From: Orbilia blumenaviensis
Taxonomy: Eukaryota > Ascomycota > Orbiliomycetes > Orbiliales > Orbiliaceae
Direction: 5' to 3'
DNA: 64,000 nt
NCBI GenBank assembly: GCA_036872755.1
Contig: JAVHNS010000001.1
Location: 744,001-808,000 of the forward strand
The position numbers and the translations under genes were made by a program. Shown in pieces: positions 1 through 11,884 of the stretch (its first letter is position 1; each line of letters opens with the position of its first letter). The notes beneath the pieces were generated by a model. That model was given only the letters and a program-made list of their open reading frames with translations, made no database searches and was not told where the DNA came from.

Positions 1-1
1 G

Positions 2-3000
2 GGCCAGTACACACCCGTCGGAGCCTATCTTGCCATCGACGAGATCATCAAGATTGCACTCGAACACAATGTCAACATGATCCACCCCGGTTATGGTTTC
101 CTGTCCGAGAACGCGGAGTTCGCTAGGAAGGTTGAGGAGAACGGAATCATTGTATGTAGCTCTTCCTCAACCCGGTATCCTGGGGTGCGCACACTGATAC
201 ATTAAATTATTTAGTTCGTCGGACCAACATATCATGTCATCGAGGCCCTCGGTGATAAGGTTTCTGCCAGAAAGATCGCTCAGGCTTGCAAGGTTCCTTG
301 CGTACCAGGAACCCCCGGCCCGGTCGAGAAGTTCTCCGACTGTGACCACTTCGTCCAGGAATACGGATATCCAATTATCATTAAAGCCGCTTTCGGTGGT
401 GGTGGTAGAGGTATGCGTGTTGTTCGAGAGGGCGATAATTTGGAAGATGCCTTCGAAAGAGCCGTCAGCGAGTAAGTTTAACCAAATGGAGTTGTCGGAG
501 CTGGAATAATATTAACGATGTTATAGGGCCAAATCTGCTTTCGGAAATGGCACTGTCTTTATTGAGCGGTTCTTGGACAAGCCAAAGCACATTGAAGTTC
601 AGCTTCTCGGTGATAACCACGGAAACGTCGTCCACTTGTATGAGCGTGACTGCTCCGTTCAGCGAAGACATCAAAAGGTCGTCGAAATTGCCCCAGCAAA
701 GGATCTACCCCAAGAAACCAGACAAGCTATCTTGGATGACGCTGTCAGGATAGCCAAGCATGTCAACTACAGTACGTCAAATCAAATCCGTTTTAGGTGT
801 GGAAAAGTATCTAACCAATATCAAAGGGAACGCCGGTACCGCTGAGTTCTTGGTCGACAATCAGAACCGACACTACTTCATTGAAATCAACCCACGTATT
901 CAAGTCGAGCATACAATTACCGAGGAAATTACCGGTATTGACATCGTCGCCGCCCAGATTCAGATCGCCGCTGGCGCTTCGCTAGCTCAGCTCGGTCTCA
1001 CCCAGGACAGGATCTCGACAAGAGGTTTTGCCATTCAATGCAGAGTCACAACCGAAGACCCGTCCGAAAATTTCAGGCCCGATACTGGTAAGATTGAAGT
1101 TTACCGATCCGCTGGTGGTAACGGTGTCCGTCTCGATGGTGGTAATGGATTTGCTGGTTCTATCATTACTCCTCACTACGACTCCATGTTGGTCAAATGC
1201 ACATGCCACGGCTCCACATACGAAATCGCCCGACGGAAAGTCATCCGCGCTTTGGTTGAGTTCCGTATCCGTGGCGTTAAGACCAATATTCCATTCTTGT
1301 TGTCACTTCTTACCCACGAAGTCTTCATTAATGGAACTTGCTGGACTACTTTCATCGATGATACCCCAGAGCTTTTCTCTCTTATGAAGTCTCAGAACCG
1401 TGCCCAGAAGTTATTGGCTTACCTCGGAGATTTGGCTGTCAACGGAAGCAGTATCAAGGGACAAGTCGGGGAGCCCAAGTTCAAGGGTGAGATCATCATG
1501 CCAGTCCTTACCGATAGGACCGGCAAGGTTATCGACACTACTCAACCATGCCAGAAGGGATGGAGGAACATTCTTCTCGAACAAGGCCCCGAGGCATTCG
1601 CAAAGGCCGTCCGCGCTAACAAGGGCTGCTTGATTATGGATACCACATGGCGTGATGCCCACCAGTCTCTGCTCGCCACAAGAGTCCGAACCATTGATAT
1701 TTGCGAGATCGCTAAACAGACAAGTTATGCATATAGCAATGCCTACTCGATTGAGTGCTGGGGCGGTGCTACCTTTGATGTTGCTATGAGATTTTTGTAC
1801 GAAGATCCTTGGGACAGACTGAGGAAGATGAGGAGATTGGTTCCCAACGTTCCTTTCCAGATGCTGCTCAGAGGAGCCAACGGTGTGGCGTACTCATCGC
1901 TCCCAGACAATGCCATCGAGCATTTCTGTGACCAAGCACGAAAGAACGGTGTCGATATCTTCCGTGTCTTTGATGCCCTCAACGATGTTGACCAACTCGA
2001 AGTCGGTATCAAGGCTGTCAGGAAGGCTGGTGGTGTCGTTGAGGCCGCTATCTGCTATAGCGGTGACATGTTGAACCCCAAGAAGAAGTACAATCTCGAA
2101 TATTACTTGGCTCTTGCTGAGAAGGTAGTCAATCTTGGAACTCACATCTTGGGTATCAAGGATATGGCTGGTTGCTTGAGGCCCAGAGCCGCAACTATCC
2201 TCATCGGTGCTCTCCGTGAGAAGTACCCGGATCTCCCAATCCACGTTCACACTCACGACTCCGCCGGTACTGGTGTCGCTTCCATGGCCGCTTGTGCTGC
2301 TGCTGGAGCTGATGCTGTTGACACTGCCACTGACAGCTTGTCTGGTATGACATCGCAGCCAAGTGTTGGTGCCGTCCTAGCCGCTCTTGAGGGTACCGAT
2401 ATGGATCCTGGTCTGGATATCGAGCTAGTCCGTGAGATCGACAGCTACTGGGCGCAGTTGAGGTTGATGTACTCGTGCTTTGAGGCTGGTCTTACTGGCC
2501 CAGACCCAGAAGTCTACGTCCACGAAATCCCTGGAGGTCAGCTCACCAACCTTATCTTCCAGGCCTCCCAGCTCGGCCTCGGTGCCCAATGGAAGGAGAC
2601 CAAAAAGGCATACACACAAGCCAACTACCTCCTCGGCGATATCGTCAAGGTCACACCAACATCCAAGGTCGTTGGTGATCTTGCCCAATTCATGGTTTCC
2701 AACAAGCTCTCTCCTGAAGATGTTGTTGAGCGTGCTGAGACTCTCGATTTCCCTGGTTCCGTTCTTGATTTCTTGGAGGGATTGATGGGCCAGCCCTTCG
2801 GTGGCTTCCCAGAGCCACTCCGCACTCGTGCTCTCCGTGGACGACGAGCTCTCAGCGAGCGTCCAGGTCTTACTCTCCACCCAACCGACCTTGCCGGCAT
2901 CAAGCAAGAGCTGCTTGAAAAGTACGGTCAAGTCACCGAGTGCGATGTAGCCAGCTATGTCATGTACCCGAAGGTTTTCCTCGACTACAAGGAATTCCTT

Positions 3001-3665
3001 GCCAAGTACGGTGACCTCAGTGTCCTCCAGACCAAGTACTTCTTGTCTACTCCAGAAATCGGCGAGGAATTCCACGTCCAGATCGAGAAGGGTAAGACAC
3101 TGATTATCAAGTTGTTGGCTGTCGGTCCCTTGAGCGAGCAGACTGGACAGAGGGAAGTGTTCTTTGAGTTGAATGGTGAGGTTAGACAGGTAACTGTTGA
3201 TGATAAGAAGGCTGGTAAGTAATATGAAGTCCCATGTCTACACTTTCTTTCCACATTTTCTCTCCCAGGGTTGAGGTGATGCTAACGAGGTGTGTAGCTG
3301 TCGAGAATACTAGCAGACTAAAGGCCAATCAGGCCGATAGCAGCCAAGTCGGTGCTCCGATGTCTGGTGTCGTCGTCGAGGTTCGCGTTAAGGACGGCTC
3401 TGAGGTTAAGAAGGGTGACCCGATTGCTGTTCTCAGCGCCATGAAGATGGTAAGTTCTGCGATTCAGTTGGTCTCTTGATTTTTTTGGTCGTGTTGCTTT
3501 GCTCACACAGTTTCTTTGTAGGAAATGGTTATCTCGGCCCCACATTCTGGAGTCATTGCCGAACTACAGATCAAGGCCAACGACAGCGTCGATGGTCAAG
3601 ACTTGATTTGCAAGATTGTGAAGGCATCTGCTGAAGAAGGTGCTGAGGAGAAGGCTTCTGAGTAA
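2..3665 (+). CDS. pyc: Pyruvate carboxylase, 5'-truncated by the window edge
   Basis: Catalyses ATP- and biotin-dependent carboxylation of pyruvate to oxaloacetate (anaplerosis; cytosolic in most fungi). Exons 2-151, 215-471, 527-771, 827-3214, 3298-3449, 3522-3665; all introns are GT-AG and phases match. The 1111 visible residues compare with about 1190 in fungal enzymes, so roughly 80 N-terminal residues lie off the window. Domains in order: biotin-carboxylase ATP-grasp (HPGYGFLSENAEF, AFGGGGRGM, EINPRIQVEHTITEE), carboxyltransferase TIM barrel opening with DTTWRDAHQSLLATR and carrying the metal-ligand motif HVHTHDSAG, a PYC-conserved linker, and a biotinyl domain. The biotin-acceptor AMKM lies at 3438-3449 (Lys codon 3444-3446), exactly at the last exon junction (AMKM|EMVISAP). 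The C-terminus is a short Ala/Glu/Lys tail. Identification is near certain. Confidence 0.97.
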
Positions 3666-4390
3666 AATAATATTTATTTACTGTAATAAGAATACCCTCC
3701 AGACTTCTCAAATTTATTGTTAAAAGAGAGTCTTTCAGCCCAGAGATGGAGAGAAGCATAAAGAAAGAAAGAAGGAGAGCTATAAAGAAGAATTCAAGAA
3801 TGGTTACCCTCATCCATGCGTCCTTAAAAGCAAAAAAAGGAAAATATATTTGTCCTGTGGTTTAATTTTTTAACCCTTAGTTCTGTACTCTCGCTGTATT
3901 CTTCTTCTTCAGTCCCTTCTTTTCTTGTTTGTGGAGATATATTTTACTTCTCAGCAGTTTTTAGTAGGAATTAATATATCCTTCTTCTGGCGTCATTTTT
4001 GATAACACTATTGTTTCTTGTGAGATTAAGACATTTGTGCGTATGCGTTTTAATATATCTCGTGACCAGGGATATACATAGTGAGATGTGTACGATTGGA
4101 ATTGTGGCTCTGCTTATGCACACAGATTAGAAGTACAAAAAGGCAAGGTACGGACGCTGCATGCATGCTAAATGAATATACTCTAACAATGAAGTGAAAT
4201 AAGACTACTATTCCCTTTTTTGTTCCCTTGTAGTTTTGTCTTATTTCCCTCCCAGCCTAGTTATGCCCACGGAATACCTCCACCAATATCACGAACCCAA
4301 TCTGTACCCGTCACCCCCATCTCCGTATAAAAAAGTATGAAGTAAACAAGGCAGAACGAAAGAAAAAAACAGACCAAAAAAGAGTTTTAC
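3666..4390. other. Convergent 3' intergenic region, no gene
   Basis: AT-rich spacer between the converging 3' ends of pyruvate carboxylase (+) and the cyclophilin locus (-). It holds T-rich and A-rich tracts suited to transcript ends from both sides and a CT-rich stretch near 3890-3930. I see no coding exon or structured RNA. Confidence 0.6.
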
Positions 4391-4791
4391 TTAATAATCC
4401 TTCATCAAGCTCTCCTGCGCCTCCTTATCAGTAGCTCTTCTCTTCTTAATATACCAGACAGCGGCACCGATGAAGATGGCACCAGCAACAAAGATCTGAT
4501 AAGGAGCCCAGCTACCGCCGGCTGAGAGGTGCTTGAAGTCGTCGGATTCGTCTGTGTCGGTTTCTGAGGCTGGGTGGGAGGCTATGGTTGTGGAAGAAGA
4601 GGATGGGGAGTCAATTTCTGGGTTCGCAGAGGCAGAGGAGACAGAGACAGAGGCAAGTGATGGGGGAGTAGAGACGGAGGAAGAGAGGGAAGTGGCTTGG
4701 TTATGGACTGTGGAGGAGGGAAGAGAGGAAGAAGAAAGGACAGGGGTGGCTGTACCGCTGACGGGTTTTTCTGTGGAGCCGGATTCGATGC
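4391..4791 (-). CDS. Alternative terminal exon: Ser/Thr linker, transmembrane helix, basic tail
   Basis: Open frame of 132 residues with no start codon of its own. On the minus strand it begins directly after a strong intron 3' end: CTAAC branch, T-tract, acceptor CCAACCAG at 4799-4792. Order: Ser/Thr/Pro-rich linker of about 85 residues, an acidic patch (ETDTDESDD), a hydrophobic helix (YQIFVAGAIFIGAAVWYI), then basic KKRRATDK and the end MKDY. This is a type I membrane-anchor layout. The phase needed upstream (one base) is met by a potential donor GTATCC at 5499-5494 inside the last cyclophilin exon; that join makes Gly-Ile, as does the unspliced reading. I infer a membrane-anchored cyclophilin isoform of 331 residues made by a 708-nt alternative intron. 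The alternative is a separate gene with an unseen first exon; no suitable ATG and donor pair was found between 4800 and 5431. Confidence 0.6.
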
Positions 4792-5431
4792 CTGGTTGGA
4801 AAAAAGTTGGATACGGTGTTAGAAAGTGGGTTCTCGTTTCAAGTTATATTATGGTATATTATAAGAAGCAATGGAGGGAGGAGAAGAAGCCAAATGTCAC
4901 GTTTGTGTTTTTGTATGTATGCATGCATGTAATATAGTGGGGCTTGTGAGTACTAGCCTCCAGACTAGGTTTACGAGGGGGGGTACCTCATGAAAAAGGT
5001 ACGGAAAATACGGAAAATAAGAAAACGATACGTAGCCTCGCAGCCCGGGAAGGAAAAGAGGTCTCTGCGAAGGGAGAGGGCAGGAGCTACGGTCTATAAT
5101 CGTTCAAAAAGAAGCATTGACTTTTTTCTTTTTTCTTTCTTTCTTTCTCTCTCGTTCACTCGATTTTATGTTTACATGGTCGTTCAATTTCCCAGTCTAT
5201 CAAAAAGGGTCATAGAAAAAATCTTGTCTTCTTTTTTTACGTTTATACACCATATAACCCACAATCTCCCCATAACCACCTCGCATCGGCCGCATTCTCT
5301 TTCATTGTCCTTATAGAGAAAAGCGGAGGAGATAAAGTGCAAAGGAAGAGTTCGATGTAAGGGGCTGGGACGAGAAAGGGAGCAAGGAAGGAAGGATTTT
5401 TGTAAAAAGAGCCGTATATATATCGGACAGT
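4792..5431 (-). other. Probable alternative intron / 3'UTR of the ER-cyclophilin isoform
   Basis: On the minus strand this follows the cyclophilin stop codon and ends at the acceptor of the membrane-anchor exon. It would be 3'UTR and terminator for the short isoform and most of a 708-nt intron for the long one, against 50-170 nt for most introns in the window. It contains a pyrimidine tract (+ strand) at about 5119-5155. Open frames here are short and lack support. Confidence 0.45.
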
Positions 5432-6653
5432 TTACAATTCCTCCTTGGGAGTATCGGCTTCGGCAGCTGGGGCATCGGATTTGATTTCTTCTTGGATACC
5501 TTCTGCTGGAACCTCAAGAGAACCGCTCTTGGCGATCTTGACCGGGAGGAGTGGCTTGTCGCCGGGGTTCTTCTTGACATTCTGGATCTTGTCGACGATT
5601 TCGTAGCCCTCAAGGACCTCACCGAAGACGACGTGACGTCCATCAAGCCAGCTAGTGGTGGTGGCGGAATAAGTTAGTCTTTGGAAAAGGATAATCATAA
5701 TGTATAGGCAATAGTTAACAAACCTGGTGACGACAGTGGTGATGAAGAACTGGGATCCGTTGGTGTCTGGTCCGGCGTTGGCCATGCCTGTGCATCATCT
5801 AGTTAGCTTTATAACTATATAATATGATATAATAGGAATAATACGTACTCAAAAGACCCTTGCGAGTGTGCTTCAGCTTGAAGTTCTCATCTGCGAACTT
5901 CTCGCCATAGACTATAGTTCCCTCAAGTTAGTAACGTTATCTCCACGCATAATTGATCCACAATAACGAGAATTTCCACGTACTCGACTTGCCACCAGTA
6001 CCTATGAGCACGCGTTAGCAAATGTGTTGTCTAAACTCAAATAGATACGTGTAGATGTGGTAACCATACCGTCACCCTTGGTGAAGTCACCACCCTGAAT
6101 CATGAAGTCCTTGATGACACGGTGGAATGTGGATCCCTCATATCCGAAACCCTTTTCTCCGGTAGCGAGAGCGCTATATAAATTGGCATATTAGAAAAAA
6201 AATAAAAAATAAAAATGCAATCACCAATTCTTCGGATGATAGGTCTGTTAGACATACTGGAAGTTTTCAACAGTCTAAACAAAAAGAGACGATTAGTTCC
6301 TGCTCATTGGGTAATGGATAGCGTGTGACAGGTGATTGGAGGTGCATACCTTTGGAACAGTCTTTCCGTACAATCCGATGACGATTCGGCCGAGTTTCTC
6401 ATCGCCGTGTTCGATATCAAAGAAAACCTATTGTATGTTGTTACGTCAGCATTCCGGAAATTCGTTCTAGGTCGCGTTTGAAATGCAGCATGTAGGCTTC
6501 GTTCAATTGCAGCTGGAATGCGGGGTGATAAAGCAATTAAAAAAAATGTAATACCTTGTGTGTGATTCTGGGGCCCTTTGGACCTTCGGCAAGGGCAATG
6601 CCGAAGGTCATCGCCACCATGAGAAAGGTGACGAGACGGTTGAACGACAACAT
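5432..6653 (-). CDS. cypB: ER-lumenal cyclophilin B-type peptidyl-prolyl isomerase
   Basis: Catalyses cis-trans isomerisation of Xaa-Pro bonds during folding in the ER. Exons on minus: 6653-6555, 6427-6350, 6274-6258, 6173-6070, 6001-5984, 5911-5849, 5787-5724, 5651-5432, giving 220 residues. A signal peptide ([15 protein letters not shown]) is followed by the cyclophilin fold: [20 protein letters not shown] holds the catalytic Arg-Phe-Met-Gln set, then [17 protein letters not shown] and [12 protein letters not shown]. The C-terminus KEEL fits the ER-retrieval pattern [KRHQSA][DENQ]EL. His replaces the usual Arg in the segment [13 protein letters not shown], at a splice junction. Eight exons are many for a 220-residue fungal protein. 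A potential donor lies 66 nt before the stop and could feed the membrane-anchor exon at 4791-4391. Confidence 0.93.
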
Positions 6654-7794
6654 CGTGAAAGGGGGGGCGGGGTTGTATTCGAATTGGGATTAATCGATTA
6701 ATGCCACCGTCTTCGATAGATCAACTAGGAAGAGATGGAGTGGTTGGGAATATTGAAGATGGGAATAAGATACAGGTCCTAGCTGCGTGAGGAGTGAGAA
6801 AAAGAGGTCGAAGTCCAAGTGGGAAGAGAGGAGGACCAACTTAAAGAAGTCGAGGTCTGGGAAAAGAAGCATAGGTGGTCGATTACGGCTGGCTAAAATG
6901 TGGAGACTCGGCACGGCGAAGCTGCGGGCTCTGTGTTGCCATGCCATGGCATTTACCTTTTCTTCCAATTACATAAGGCCTCGTGCATATGGTGTTTTTC
7001 GAATCCATGTCGACTCCAACTCTTTAACTGGTCCGTATATATATAAAAAGAAATGCCAGTTGCAAGCATCCGCCAATTCTAGGTCTAAAGTCAGAGGTCT
7101 CAGTATGCTTGGTGTTATAGTGTTCAGTTGGGTGAAAGATTTGAACCCCCAACTTGATTTCCAAAGCTTGAACTGAAACAATCCACTTGACGGAGGGTAC
7201 GTATGCACGGATTTGTGCCCATTCGATTCAACGCATGCGAAGACATACTTACTCGGTTAGGATATATACCAGCAGAGAGTCACAGTTTCCGGCTATACCA
7301 ATTGCGACTGCAGTTGGGTATGACTGCGTACATCGGGCGATATCTTCGGGCGAGAGAACGGATCAATAACTATCAACGGTGCAGCGCACACTGCCCCGCA
7401 GCTCTAAGTCGACATCGCATGATTAATGGTGCATACTTTGATACCTCATTATACTAGAATTTCTACTTATTATCTAGTATAATAGATCCAGTTCATAATT
7501 CTGTTGGAGTAATCGGGTATATATTTGAGAAGGTGTAGTCCAGTCTGCCGTCGTCCGTTGGCTCGGCTTTGAACAATAATTGTGCGATTGCAAGTCAACC
7601 TGGAAGAAAAACCACACGAACAACACGAGAGGCATAAACGCGCAATTATATATTATTCATATGGCAGAACTTAAGGTAACGGGTTGGAACCTGTGCCTGT
7701 TTTCTGACTGATAGTAAATTGCAGGTAGAGTTTTGCCATTGCTGATCAAATACCGATGCCTAGGTGTGTATATACGGCAGAAAATATAAATTGC
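6654..7794. other. Intergenic: cyclophilin promoter side and 3' flank of secreted gene
   Basis: A G-run (6661-6668, on +) lies immediately upstream of the cyclophilin ATG, with a purine-rich stretch (+) at about 6785-6870, which is CT-rich on the coding strand as in many fungal promoters. A 7-bp inverted repeat AGTTGGG/CCCAACT sits at 7126-7132 and 7148-7154. No gene is seen. Confidence 0.5.
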
Positions 7795-9045
7795 CTACCC
7801 GAATCGAACGTACTGAGTCGCAAGTGGCCTAACGACGCATGGCCCTGGCCCTGCCGTCTTGATATCTGGGGAACGAGTATTCTATATTTGTAGTGAATGA
7901 CTTAGTTAATATCGCAATAAATCCTTGATAATAATTGCGGTGAGAAATAATAGTGTCGTGTATCGTACTGGAAACACTTTTAGAAGGGAGGGAAAAATAA
8001 GCCTTACGATGTAGACAATACCACTCCCAAGCCCCGGGCAGAAGGCGTTCGAAGGACCCCCATTCCCATTATTAGTGTAGGCGCCGATCACGCATTGACC
8101 CGATTGAAGCCGATAGGTAAAGCATCCTGGTGTAGAAAAGCACTTCTTGCAACAGTCGGCTGCGCCTAGGTTGAAAAAAAAGGTACTCCCATGTTGGTTT
8201 ACGGCAAGATCCGATGTCGAGGAATCATAATAGTATCCATAGCTATTTCCGGGGTCGCATGCTGAGTGTGGAACGAGGAAATTTAGTGTTATAGTGCCAT
8301 CAAAGAAGGATGATCCGGGAAGAGAGAGATTTACCTGTTTCCATGTAAGGGACATTGGTCGTCAATGTCGTAGTCGTAGTCAAAGCCTGTGTCACAGACG
8401 ATGTAACAGTTGCGACCTACACAAGTTAGAAGATGCTAAAGATTAGCTACTCCTGCTTTCTATATTTTCCAAGACTTAAAGATGGGAAGATATCTTACTG
8501 GTTGAGGAACAGTAATTGTAGTCGGGAAAATGCCAATGCAGGAACAAGCGCTAACATATGCCGCTGCACTTTTACAAGGTGAAGCATACGGTGGAAGCAC
8601 CGATGCCGTGACGGTCTGCTGCCGCTTTTCGAATATTGTAGAGTCCTCTCCAAATATCGAATATACGGTATGCGATGTTTGATAAGAGGTAATAGTTGCA
8701 GTGGCTGCAACTACTACGGTTAAGGGTATAGTTAAAGTGCTATCGTGTACCGTCGTAACAGTTAGTCAATTGATCAATCGTAGTTAGTATAATCCATGGT
8801 TCGTGGGGACCGAAGTTGAGAATGGACTGAGTTGTATAAATGTCCATTCGGCAGTATATATACCTAGGTGCAGGAGTGACAGTTGCTCGCAGATAGCTTT
8901 GGCAATCAGCAGACCCAACCACCCTACCACGAACTGCACGAAGGCAATTGTTTGCGTTGCAGCCTTTGCAATGCCGTGCATCAAGTACAGCTGCCGCAGC
9001 GAGCTGTAATACCAAGAAATTCGAGAAAATAGCGGCTGGCTTCAT
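7795..9045 (-). CDS. Secreted Thr-rich protein with N-terminal Cys module and apple/PAN-like domain
   Basis: Predicted extracellular protein of about 281 residues. Exons on minus: 9045-8864, 8739-8499, 8416-8335, 8261-8008, 7881-7795; the first four are phase-consistent. Signal peptide at 1-20. Next comes a Cys module (CNANNCLRAVRG ... DCQSYLRATVTP) common in secreted proteins of filamentous ascomycetes, a Thr/Val-rich stretch, a second Cys patch (YVSACSCIGIFP), a Thr-rich linker, and a domain spaced like apple/PAN (ADCCKKCFSTPGCFTYRLQ, then GQCVIGAY). PAN/apple domains bind protein or carbohydrate; the ligand here is unknown. The last exon is uncertain: reading through instead of splicing at 8007 would end at 7906 with a hydrophobic tail. 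Its N-terminal module resembles that of the gene at 54825. Confidence 0.65.
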
Positions 9046-11571
9046 GCTGGTATGGCGGGGTGACTTCTGTTGGAAATATTAAAAAGAGGGCCTACCTGCG
9101 CAGATTTGCTCAAGGGACGAACTTGTGTTCCAAGATTCTTAGTATTCACTTCCTCTTTATATATGAGTATAATACCGTCTGCTTAAGCTCTTCGCACTCG
9201 CACTCCCCTTTCCCGCCTCATATTTTTGAACATACGCGCATGTCACATCTTGCATACAATTGGGGGATATGGTGAACTAGTGTGTCTCTTGGGTCAGCCG
9301 CAATTTACCCATTCGAGATATCTTGGGAAGTTTTCAAGGAGCTGGAACACAACAAGAAAAACTCAAAGCTATTGAACGCCTTGAGGCCGCCGTTTTAATG
9401 TGCCTGAGCTGTAAAGTGTTACGTGGATATGTCTTGGTCGGTTTAACCGAGGTGGGGGTGGTTCGGGCTCCGCCAATCTAGAATCGATAATATTCCGCAC
9501 ATACTATTATATGAGATTGAGCTTAGTCGGGTATACATCTCACTGTGAATTTATTGGTTGGGTCTATAAATTTACTCTATAGATCTAGCCACTGCACGAA
9601 AGCATTATGCCCTGACCCTTACGGCATGGAACTTTGGGGCTAGATATAGATGCCTCCGAGATGGCTATGTGAGTAAAAACCGTCAGCTAATTTTCAGCCC
9701 TAGCTGGCTGAACGCATGGCCGTTGACGATTGGTAATGTAGCACCGCTGGCTAACCTTATTATGGAAAGGTTTAAACTTGACAATGCAATTTGTATATTT
9801 CATCCGATATATCTGGTATTGAAAGGGGTTCTCTAGGTTTTATATCCTCTCGAGCGGTAGTTGGCGATCTAAACCAAACGCCAACATCTAACATCTAAAA
9901 TCTAACATCTATATACCATCTCCAGTCTGCCGTCACAGTAGCTATTCTCGCCTATATATATATCGGCCAATAAAAGTACAGATTTGGACAATTAGTAGGA
10001 GGTGCGACTAGCTACAAGCGCAAGCTTCGAGAAGTCTAGGCGTCTGAATATCATATTAGCCTGTGTTGGGTAAGGCCTCCATGCAATGCGAAATTATATT
10101 GTTTTAATAGACTGCGAATCGATCTTGGTTTTATAAATTTGGCTTTGAAGTCTCTTTGACCGTTGAATATCATTCACTATTGGTCACGCTTTCGGCATTA
10201 ATTTATTTTGATTTCACCAGATATAGCTGTAGCTGGGTAGGCATCGAGCTTGCGCTTGGTCTCATTGTATCATTAATGGTCATTTTGTGTTGTAGGTTTC
10301 GAGATTCCGGCTGTGAACTGGGTTTTGGTGCCGAGACTGGGGCCCAGGCAGGAAGTTTGAACTGCAGCTGGTGGGATGCATGATGCAGGGCACTCACAAT
10401 ATATGGACATGCATCCGTCTTCAAATCCCTTCAAGAAAGTATCAAGAGTGTGGCACTTGATATCAGCAACATGGAAACCCCCGACTCGGTTATGATGTCT
10501 TTCTTGGGAATATACTATTGATGTCAAAGACTACTTAAGTAGTTAGTACTTGGTACCTCATATCAACGTACGTAAAGATGGCGTGACCTCGCCAGTTAGC
10601 ATTCTTTCGAGCCCGATACGTCCCACGATAGTCCCTTCCATAGCGAGATATGCAGGCTGATGATCCCGCCTATGGATCGAGGCAGTTCCCTTGAAGTCCC
10701 ACCCAATGACCACCGGCTATTGATGCAGGGAACGTCTTATCCCACTAGCTACAGGAGACTAAAGACTGCTGCTAGTCCTACAACATAAACTGGGGTAAAC
10801 GTCAAGTGCATGTACGTGCGGAATACCATTCCAATGCCGGCACAAGAGACCATGGATTATAGGGCCTCTCCCTTGTGCATAAAAGCATAAGTTGGTAATC
10901 CATGATGATATCCATTCGGTCATTAAAGCCGGATTTCTAATAATTTATGAGGTTATGAGTAACGCAACAGTCTAGCCCCTTCCCTCGCGAATCATCGACC
11001 GCCCCATATCTAATGCATGCATAGTATTGAGCCCAGAAACCTTTCTGAAGTTGCTTGGTTTACTAAACCGGAACGGAATAGATCAATTTCGATTGGACGG
11101 CGGTTTTCGATGATGGGTACTTTGTTATCTTGTACCATGACGTTCCCAGAACCGTTTTGACTACTGTTAGCAGCACACCCTCTTTTTGAACTTTTCGCCC
11201 AAACAAACCTTCGATGCTTTGAATGTTAGCGCCCTCTCCCCGCCCTTTTTCAGACTTTCGCGAATCGAGCCCGTAGAGAAAGCAGGAATTGCCCGTGGAC
11301 AAATACCGTAGATCATATCGAAAAGGTAAAAAGAAATAAGAGAAGGATGTGAATTAATTGCTTAAATTTCTTTATAAAAGACGGCGTCGCTCCCCAATTC
11401 TATCTAATTCTTTCTTTCCCTCTTCCCTCTTCACCCTGTTTTAATTACACCATCCCCTCCTAAATAATAATACAAACTCCAAAAAAAAAATACACATTGC
11501 ACTGTTTATAACGGAATTTCCTATCTAAAAGTTCTTTCAATTTATCAAAAAACTAAAAAAGCCCATTGAAT
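9046..11571. other. 2.5-kb gene-free AT-rich stretch
   Basis: Several short open frames are present, but none has an ATG together with splice support or family resemblance. Short TCTAACATCTAA-type repeats occur near 9885-9912. The right end is the promoter of the small gene at 11572: a CT-rich run at about 11400-11460. Confidence 0.5.
11373..11380 (+). promoter_or_regulatory. TATA box (TATAAAAG) of the 66-residue protein gene
   Basis: A perfect TATAAAAG lies 192 bp upstream of the ATG at 11572. It is followed by a pyrimidine-rich stretch and an A-rich leader, the layout of a well-expressed fungal gene. Confidence 0.5.
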
Positions 11572-11884
11572 ATGGAGCCCCAAAAGAGCCAGGAGCCCCA
11601 GGCGACGGCTCCCCAGCCAAGACGCTCGGTAAGCGAGACCTTACCATTTCCCCGCATTTGAGCCCCCCTGCTCCTCACTTCCTACATGTAACATGGGAGC
11701 AGAATTCTAACATGACAATGCAATGTGCTGCATTCGTTAGTCCTTTGGCCCTACTTTCGAAGGTCTCCAGAAGCAGCGATCGAATAGTATGAGCCATGCC
11801 GCCAAATTCGACGACCAGCGTGCCACTTCAGGATGGCTCGGAAGCGCATGGAAAAAGTTCACCACCGGCAGAGATCAAACATAA
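11572..11884 (+). CDS. Small conserved-looking 66-residue protein, function unknown
   Basis: Two exons, 11572-11628 and 11741-11884, joined by a GTAAGC...TTAG intron in phase 0. The product is hydrophilic and basic: a Gln/Pro-rich start (PQATAPQPRR), then FGPTFEGLQKQRSNSM and AKFDDQ, and ends GWLGSAWKKFTTG. The layout (Pro/Arg/Ser-rich head, R-x-S-like site, Gly-Trp-x-Gly-x-Trp near the end) recalls a class of small fungal proteins with a C-terminal Trp/Phe motif, but I cannot name a family. Support comes from the clean intron, a CT-rich promoter with TATA box, and good codon texture in an otherwise empty region. No signal peptide or membrane segment is visible. Confidence 0.65.

Noticed and set aside
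2425..3075. 216-codon open frame antisense to pyruvate carboxylase
   Set aside because: It is the shadow of a strongly biased coding exon; no promoter, and the sense strand is a certain gene.
7121..7160. tRNA-like T-arm (GATTTGAACC complement) inside a 7-bp inverted repeat
   Set aside because: No matching acceptor, D-arm or anticodon stem could be placed around it, and the T-stem pairs only through G-U wobbles.
10680..10735. Possible 5S rRNA similarity (TGACCACCGGC ... GCAGGGAA)
   Set aside because: The internal control region and the remainder of the 5S molecule are absent.
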